Below, piece by piece: positions 6,427 through 10,279 of a stretch of 10,279 nt of DNA (positions within the stretch are counted from its first letter, which is position 1; the number at the start of each line of letters is the position of its first letter). Where the stretch lies: assembly GCA_029933115.1 (NCBI GenBank), contig JAOZOT010000095.1, positions 1 to 10,279 on the forward strand. The letters are read 5' to 3'. The stretch is from Anaerolineae bacterium. GTDB taxonomy: Bacteria; Chloroflexota; Anaerolineae; E26-bin7. The notes under the pieces were generated by a model. It ran no database searches. It was not told the origin of the DNA and saw only the letters and a program-made list of their open reading frames with translations. The translations under genes and the position numbers were made by a program.

Positions 6427-7398
6427 TCACTTTTCCATCACTCTGGCCAGCTCATAAAGGTCCAGGTCGAGCTCAACCTGGCTGTCTGCCATTTCTTCCA
6501 AAGAGACGGTGACGATTTCATGGCCTCTGATGCCCACCATAAGGCCGTAGTGGCCGTTGTAGAGTTCGGTGACAGCGGCCGCTCCCAATTGCGTGGCCAG
6601 CAGCCGGTCAAAGGCCGAGGGAGAGCCCCCTCGCTGGATGTGCCCCAGCACGGTCACCCGCACCTCGAAACCAAGTTCCTCTTTGTGCTCATTCAGGTAA
6701 TCAACTACAGCCCGAGTCCCCGGTTTGTACCCTTCAGCCACCACGACAATACAATGACTTTTTCCACGGATGTAGGCGTCCAGAAGGCCCTGCGCTACCT
6801 CTTCCAGGGTTGTCTCAACTTCGGGGATGAGGACCATCTCTGCCCCACCGGCTACCCCACCCATCAAGGCCAGGTAGCCGCAATCGCGGCCCATGACTTC
6901 GACGAGGAAGGCGCGTTGATGAGAGGAGGCAGTGTCCTTGATGCGGTCTATGGCTCCCAGGATGGTATTCAAGGCAGTGTCAACGCCGATGGCCATGCTG
7001 GTCCCTGGCACGTCGTTATCAATAGTGGCCGGCACTCCGACCACCGGAAAGCCGTGGCGGTGAAGGGCCAGAGCGCCGGTCAAAGAGCCGTTGCCGCCGA
7101 TGACCACCAAACCCTCGATGCTGTGCTTGTTGAGGTTACGCAGGGCTTCTCGCTGCCCCTTGACGGTCTCAAATTCTGGCGCGCGGGCCGTACCCAGGAT
7201 AGTGCCTCCTTTACCAACGATCCCTCCCACTGCGCGAGCATCAAGCGGTATCATCTCTCCGTCTATCAGCCCGGCGTAGCCTCGCTCGATGCCTATGACC
7301 TCCAATCCGTATCCCACGGCGGTCCTGGTCACAGCGCGGATGCAGGGATTCAGCCCCGGACCATCGCCGCCGCTGGTCAACACACCAATGCGTCTCAT
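6427..7398 (-). CDS. pfkA: 6-phosphofructokinase (PfkA family), Asn at the usual Asp103
   Basis: PfkA phosphorylates fructose 6-phosphate to the 1,6-bisphosphate in glycolysis. The 323-residue length and numbering track the E. coli enzyme. Visible motifs: GGDGPGLN (10-17), Arg72, GGNGS (101-105), TIDND (125-129) with catalytic Asp127, QRAF (Arg162), MGRDCG (169-174), AEG (221-223) and GHIQRGGSPSAFDR (252-265). Gly104 is the residue expected of ATP users; PPi enzymes have Asp there. Asp103, which normally helps bind Mg-ATP, is Asn here, and the first loop has Gly13 in place of Ala. Both are unusual and may alter donor choice. ATG 7398 has GGAGG at 9 nt. It follows acpS by 81 nt on the same strand, a gap filled by repeat copy B. 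Confidence 0.93.
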   Translation of the reverse strand: MRRIGVLTSGGDGPGLNPCIRAVTRTAVGYGLEVIGIERGYAGLIDGEMIPLDARAVGGIVGKGGTILGTARAPEFETVKGQREALRNLNKHSIEGLVVIGGNGSLTGALALHRHGFPVVGVPATIDNDVPGTSMAIGVDTALNTILGAIDRIKDTASSHQRAFLVEVMGRDCGYLALMGGVAGGAEMVLIPEVETTLEEVAQGLLDAYIRGKSHCIVVVAEGYKPGTRAVVDYLNEHKEELGFEVRVTVLGHIQRGGSPSAFDRLLATQLGAAAVTELYNGHYGLMVGIRGHEIVTVSLEEMADSQVELDLDLYELARVMEK

Positions 7399-7433
7399 GC
7401 GATGTTGCCTCCGTTCATAATTTTCCCCCTCTT

Positions 7434-7484
7434 TGCGGGAGCATGTCCCATTTGACCCCTGCCCACGTTTACGAGCAGGCTACC
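7434..7484 (-). repeat. Dispersed repeat, diverged inverted copy B
   Basis: On the minus strand this matches copy A at about 40 of 53 columns in a hand alignment with two single-base gaps, including an exact 14-mer, CGTAAACGTGGGCA. The CATG-centred dyad is retained with changed flanks (GGGA-CATGC-TCCC). The repeat fills the acpS-pfkA gap, and its GGTAG start supplies the acpS stop codon. Confidence 0.65.
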
Positions 7485-7875
7485 GCGCCACCACAAAGGC
7501 CACAGCGTACTCCCGAGAATGGGAGAGGCTGATAGCAAATTCCTTCAGGCCGAGGCTCTCGGCCCGGTCTAGAGCATGGCCGTGCAGGTGAACCAGCGGC
7601 TTACCTCGTGCGTCGGGCAACACCTCCACCTCCCGCCAGAAAATGCCCCCCCGGCCGACGATGCCTGTGCCCAGGGCTTTGGACACGGCTTCTTTGGCCG
7701 CGAAACGGGCCGCCAGTTCATGAACCCGTCCTCGACAGTAGGCTATCTCTGCTTCGGTGTACACACGCCGCAGGAAACGCTCGCCGTGCCGCCGGAAGAC
7801 CTGCCTTATGCGTTCGATCTCGATAATGTCCACGCCGACGGAAATAGAACCGCCGGTGACAGAAATAGGAGTCAT
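7480..7875 (-). CDS. acpS: Holo-[acyl-carrier-protein] synthase
   Basis: AcpS transfers 4'-phosphopantetheine from CoA to the serine of acyl carrier protein, activating it for fatty acid synthesis. The 131-residue product shows GVDIIEIERI (14-23) with metal-binding Asp16, RFAAKEAVSKALGTG (57-71) with catalytic Glu62, and SLSHSREYAVAFVV near the C-terminus (about 116-129). The length is typical, with an N-terminal extension of several residues before the GxD motif. ATG 7875 is the only sensible in-frame start. It lacks a clear Shine-Dalgarno and is preceded by two out-of-frame ATGs in a tandem ATGAAGAG repeat. No convincing minus-strand promoter was found. It shares a 134-bp divergent intergenic region with the toxin-antitoxin-like pair. 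The stop codon lies within repeat copy B. Confidence 0.93.
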   Translation of the reverse strand: MTPISVTGGSISVGVDIIEIERIRQVFRRHGERFLRRVYTEAEIAYCRGRVHELAARFAAKEAVSKALGTGIVGRGGIFWREVEVLPDARGKPLVHLHGHALDRAESLGLKEFAISLSHSREYAVAFVVAR

Positions 7876-7891
7876 CTCTTCATCTCTTCAT
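7873..7891 (-). other. Tandem overlapping start-stop minigenes before acpS
   Basis: Three ATGs are spaced exactly 8 nt apart in a duplicated ATGAAGAG. Each of the first two reads ATG AAG AGA TGA, with its stop overlapping the next ATG as ATGA. The third ATG is the acpS start. This could affect acpS initiation, or it may be chance from an 8-bp duplication. Confidence 0.3.
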
Positions 7892-7911
7892 AGTGTAGTG
7901 AAGTACATCGT

Positions 7912-7974
7912 CTCTCTTCTCGTTTGATTTTGTCCACTAAATCCAGTATAATATAACCAGAGCCGAGAAGAGAG
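7912..7974. promoter_or_regulatory. 11-bp inverted repeat bracketing the promoter at 7924-7952
   Basis: CTCTCTTCTCG (7912-7922) is the exact reverse complement of CGAGAAGAGAG (7964-7974). The arms flank the -35 and -10 boxes, 41 bp apart. The layout suggests a paired operator for a repressor, perhaps the adjacent gene pair itself. The arms are purine/pyrimidine-simple, so chance is possible. Confidence 0.45.
7924..7952 (+). promoter_or_regulatory. Predicted promoter of the two-gene toxin-antitoxin-like unit
   Basis: TTGATT (7924-7929, 4 of 6), a 17-bp spacer, then perfect TATAAT (7947-7952). A start near 7959 gives a leader of about 50 nt with AAAGGG (7997-8002), 7 nt before ATG 8010. Confidence 0.7.
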
Positions 7975-8009
7975 GTAAACACATTTAACCAAAGATAAAG
8001 GGCATAGAT

Positions 8010-8381
8010 ATGAGCACAGTGCAAATTCCGCAGCGAGTGCGCCAGGCAGCCAGAATGCTTCATTTCTTCAGTCGGGAAGAGTTAGCGCAGTTGGTGAGCC
8101 TGGTGCCCGAACTGCAAACAATCAAGCCCGCCGAACTGCCAGCAGCCATTGAGCACGTGCGACAAGCAGTGCTATCCCTGCGTGGTGGCGTCCCACTTTC
8201 TCCCGATGAGGAATTCATTGGCGGATTAACCTACGAACAATATCTCACCCTCTCCGAAGAGGAAGAAGATGCCCTCTGGGAACGCATCTTTGCCGAGGAG
8301 GAGGTAGATCTGACAGATATGGAAGAACATGATGTCCGGCCAGATGCCTACGTGCCTGCTCGACAAAAACGTAGCCCGTAA
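8010..8381 (+). CDS. Hypothetical acidic protein, candidate antitoxin partner of a PIN-like protein
   Basis: I do not recognise this 123-residue family. The N-terminal half reads as amphipathic helices (about 5-60), including FFSREELAQLVSLVPEL. The middle holds a LTYEQYLTLSEEEEDALWERIF segment (about 73-94), and a strongly acidic stretch follows (about 80-107). There is no signal peptide, membrane span or obvious DNA-binding motif. AAAGGG at 7 nt and a good promoter support real expression. Its 3' end overlaps the next gene by 53 bp, as in many type II toxin-antitoxin operons where the antitoxin comes first. An acidic partner of a basic PIN protein is consistent with that idea, but the role is inferred only from position and composition. 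It could instead be an accessory subunit of a PIN nuclease. Confidence 0.75.
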   Translation: MSTVQIPQRVRQAARMLHFFSREELAQLVSLVPELQTIKPAELPAAIEHVRQAVLSLRGGVPLSPDEEFIGGLTYEQYLTLSEEEEDALWERIFAEEEVDLTDMEEHDVRPDAYVPARQKRSP

Positions 8382-8868
8382 GGCTATCAGTGGCACCGCC
8401 AGGGCGCAGTTGGGCGTCGCTCTTAATTCCCACGAAATCGCATCTGTTGCTCTACTTGATGCGGGATTGCAAGAACGTGCCTGCCTTTACATCTCTTCTG
8501 AGCTTTTCCACATCCTTCAGAAGCGGGCTGTGTATCCCGAAGTTCGACTGTTTATGGCCAACGTTCAGGTCATGCGGATCGGCCGTTACTTCAAACGTTG
8601 GGCACGCCGCCTAGGCGATTTCGGTTTCACCTACGAAGACGCCAAGATATTGGCTTACGGCTCCTTTGGCACCGATGAAACTGGCGGGTTACTGGGTGTA
8701 GAATTTATCGCCACCCTTGACCAGCCGTTCATCAACAACTACTTGAAACACCGAGAGGCCATTGAAACACAGCTGGCGGCGATGACGGAGAACCTGACGC
8801 CACCGTTTTGCCGTGCGGCTCTACCAATAGTAATGCAACCGCAAGAGTTCGTTACTACATTGACATAA
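8329..8868 (+). CDS. PIN-like domain protein, candidate ribonuclease toxin
   Basis: The 179-residue protein fits the PIN nuclease pattern. A first strand ends in LLDKNV (Asp12); then SSELFHIL (Glu58), TYEDAKILAYGSFG (Asp104) and FIATLDQPFINNYL (Asp131) follow. The spacing suits the four acidic metal ligands of PIN domains, which cleave RNA in VapC toxins. The first motif is LLDKN rather than the usual LLDTN. About 40 residues follow the last acidic motif. Starts at 8329 and 8332 have GGAAG just upstream; ATG 8344 gives the more typical PIN N-terminus (PTCLLDKNV). Whichever is used, it overlaps the upstream gene by 38-53 bp, implying translational coupling. It is convergent with ugd, the stops only 8 nt apart. 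The PIN assignment is by eye and the toxin role is inferred. Confidence 0.75.
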   Translation: MMSGQMPTCLLDKNVARKAISGTARAQLGVALNSHEIASVALLDAGLQERACLYISSELFHILQKRAVYPEVRLFMANVQVMRIGRYFKRWARRLGDFGFTYEDAKILAYGSFGTDETGGLLGVEFIATLDQPFINNYLKHREAIETQLAAMTENLTPPFCRAALPIVMQPQEFVTTLT

Positions 8869-8878
8869 CGGCGAACTC
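8845..8878. terminator. Weak convergent hairpin spanning both stop codons
   Basis: GAGTTCG (8845-8851) pairs with CGAACTC (8872-8878). The 20-nt interval holds a further GTTA/TAAC match. There is no T tract. It is the only structure between the convergent PIN-like gene and ugd, so it may act as a bidirectional terminator. Confidence 0.3.
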
Positions 8879-10175
8879 AATACCCCCGCCCCATTCCCCG
8901 ATAGATAAAGCCCAGACTCTGCATTTCTTCCACATCGTATACGTTGCGGCCATCAATGAGGATCGGCCGACGCATGGCTTTTTTGATCGAAGCCATGTCC
9001 AGGTGCTTGAACTCGTTCCATTCCGTCATGATGACCAGAGCGTCGCTGCCTTCAGCCACCTCGTAGGGGTTGGCACAATAGGTGACATCATTGAGGACGC
9101 CTTTGGCGACTTCCATAGCCACCGGGTCATAGGCTTTGATGCGCGCCCCCTCGTTCTGCAACAGGTGAATGACCTCGGCAGCAGGAGCATCGCGCATGTC
9201 GTCGGTGTTGGGCTTGAAAGCCAATCCCAGGATGCCGATGACTTTCTCGTCCAGGGTGCCCAGCAGGTCCCGCAGCTTTTGCACTACCAGGCGGCGCTGG
9301 TCGCGGTTGATCTCCATCACCGCCCGCAGCAATTGCGGGTGGCAGCCGTGAATGGAGGCCATGTGTTCCAGAGCTTTGACGTCCTTGGGGAAGCAGGAGC
9401 CGCCGTAGCCGACCCCGGCGTCGAGATAAGAAGAGCCGATGCGCTTGTCGTAGCCCATGCCGACGGCCACCTCTTTGACATCGGCCCCCAGGGCCTCGCA
9501 GATGGAGGCAATTTCATTAATGAAGGAGATACGGTTGGCCAGGTAAGCGTTGGAGGCATACTTGATCATCTCCGCCGTGCGCAGGTCGGTGATCATGATG
9601 GGGGCTCGCAGCGAGAGATACAGTTGAGCCACCTTCTCTGCCGCCTCGCGCTTCAGAGAGCCCAGCACAATGCGGTCGGGGTGCATGAAATCGTGGACGG
9701 CCGAGCCCTCACGCAGGAATTCGGGGTTGCTGACTACGGCAAAGTCCACATCGTTGGCCTTGTGCTTCTCCACGATGTCGGCCACCCAATCGCCGGTGCC
9801 TACGGGCACGGTGCTCTTGTTGACAATAGTCAGCGGATGGTCCATGACGGCGGCAATGCTCTCGGCGGCCATGCGCACGTACTTGAGGTCGGCTTCGCCG
9901 TCCACTCCCGAGGGAGTACCGACGGCGATAAAAACAAACTCGGCGCCTTTGACCCCTTCCTCGTAGGAGGTGGTAAAGTGCAAACGCCCCATCTGCATGT
10001 TGCGCCGCACCATCTCCTCCAGACCCGGCTCGTAGATGGGCATCCCTCCGGCCTTCAACTTCTCAATCTTGGCCTCGTCAATGTCAATGCAGGTCACCTG
10101 ATTGCCCAAATCGGCGAAGCAAGTGCCGGTCACTAAGCCCACATAGCCTACCCCAACCACACAGAGCTTTCTCAT
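8877..10175 (-). CDS. ugd: UDP-glucose 6-dehydrogenase
   Basis: This cytoplasmic enzyme oxidises UDP-glucose to UDP-glucuronate with two NAD, a precursor for surface polysaccharides. The 432-residue length is typical of bacterial single-chain enzymes. It has the Rossmann motif GVGYVG (8-13), VGTPSG (85-90), STVPVGT (121-127), NPEFLREG (150-157), the central Lys205/Asn209 in MIKYASNAYLAN, and the catalytic Cys261 in GYGGSCFPKD (257-265). A C-terminal NAD-binding-like half includes GLAFKPNTDDMRDAP. ATG 10175 has GGAGG and AAGGG in a purine-rich stretch 8-18 nt upstream. A minus-strand TAGAAT (10211-10206) is a possible -10 box without a clear -35. Repeat copy C lies 51 bp upstream. A long plus-strand open frame inside it is antisense shadow. 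The related GDP-mannose dehydrogenase is less likely given the sequence pattern, but by-eye separation is imperfect. Confidence 0.93.
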   Translation of the reverse strand: MRKLCVVGVGYVGLVTGTCFADLGNQVTCIDIDEAKIEKLKAGGMPIYEPGLEEMVRRNMQMGRLHFTTSYEEGVKGAEFVFIAVGTPSGVDGEADLKYVRMAAESIAAVMDHPLTIVNKSTVPVGTGDWVADIVEKHKANDVDFAVVSNPEFLREGSAVHDFMHPDRIVLGSLKREAAEKVAQLYLSLRAPIMITDLRTAEMIKYASNAYLANRISFINEIASICEALGADVKEVAVGMGYDKRIGSSYLDAGVGYGGSCFPKDVKALEHMASIHGCHPQLLRAVMEINRDQRRLVVQKLRDLLGTLDEKVIGILGLAFKPNTDDMRDAPAAEVIHLLQNEGARIKAYDPVAMEVAKGVLNDVTYCANPYEVAEGSDALVIMTEWNEFKHLDMASIKKAMRRPILIDGRNVYDVEEMQSLGFIYRGMGRGY

Positions 10176-10226
10176 GCTTCTGACCCTTCCTCCAAAACAA
10201 TGTTTATTCTATCCAGCCCCTCACTC

Positions 10227-10279
10227 GGTAAGTCCGCACGTAAACGTGGGCAAGTGATCGGGTGGGGCATGTTCCCACA
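10227..10279 (+). repeat. Dispersed intergenic repeat, copy C, running to the window edge
   Basis: Matches copy A (22-74) in the same orientation at 52 of 53 bases and runs exactly to the window end, so the full unit may be longer. It sits upstream of the divergently read ugd gene. The bases before the two copies differ, so the shared unit begins at GGTAAG. Confidence 0.85.

Noticed and set aside
6520..7455. 311-codon plus-strand open frame opposite pfkA
   Set aside because: It mirrors the codon pattern of pfkA, which has all family motifs; there is no ribosome-binding site or recognisable domain.
7872..8063. 63-codon minus-strand frame ending at the acpS start
   Set aside because: It is antisense to the start of the 8010 gene and its promoter and lacks a ribosome-binding site; its end reflects only the ATGAAGAG repeats.
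8808..10136. 442-codon plus-strand open frame opposite ugd
   Set aside because: It is fully antisense to a clear UDP-glucose dehydrogenase; its His/Val/Gly-rich translation shows no domain, and its start lies inside the PIN-like gene.
1..10279. Circular molecule suggested by matching ends
   Set aside because: The shared 53 bp are not identical and do not begin at base 1, and a third copy lies inside the window, so a dispersed repeat explains the match better.

Overview
The window looks like a bacterial chromosome segment, most likely from the Chloroflexota (Anaerolineae-like). This rests on general impression: moderately high GC, a very large multi-GAF, multi-membrane-span histidine kinase of the kind common there, sigma70-like promoters and housekeeping genes of bacterial type. 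No marker gene fixes the taxonomy. I see no rRNA, tRNA, CRISPR array, transposase or phage gene.

Left part (1-2190, plus strand): a 53-bp dispersed repeat, an intrinsic terminator and a promoter lead into gpsA (glycerol-3-phosphate dehydrogenase), which looks leaderless. Its last codons contain a near-consensus promoter and a CsoR-type operator for the next transcription unit. That unit is a CsoR/CstR-family repressor with the dithiol pair Cys31/Cys60 but Tyr at the usual His position, followed by a thioredoxin. A strong terminator hairpin sits in the repressor's 5' leader. The unit ends at a perfect 18-bp hairpin that also serves the convergent kinase gene.

Middle part (2231-7875, minus strand): acpS, then pfkA, then a 1363-residue orphan sensor histidine kinase (membrane span, PDZ-like domain, about nine more spans, four GAF domains, HisKA, HATPase_c). 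The kinase has its own good promoter. A diverged, inverted copy of the 53-bp repeat fills the acpS-pfkA gap and supplies the acpS stop codon.

Right part (7876-8868, plus strand): a promoter bracketed by an 11-bp inverted repeat drives two overlapping small genes, an acidic 123-residue protein and a PIN-like protein with four spaced acidic residues. This is the best candidate here for an undescribed system, a toxin-antitoxin-like pair. The last gene (8877-10175, minus strand) is UDP-glucose 6-dehydrogenase, convergent with the pair. The window ends inside a third, nearly identical copy of the repeat.

The core genes serve phospholipid precursor supply (gpsA), fatty-acid carrier activation (acpS), glycolysis (pfkA), redox (trxA) and sugar-nucleotide supply (ugd). 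No single pathway links them.
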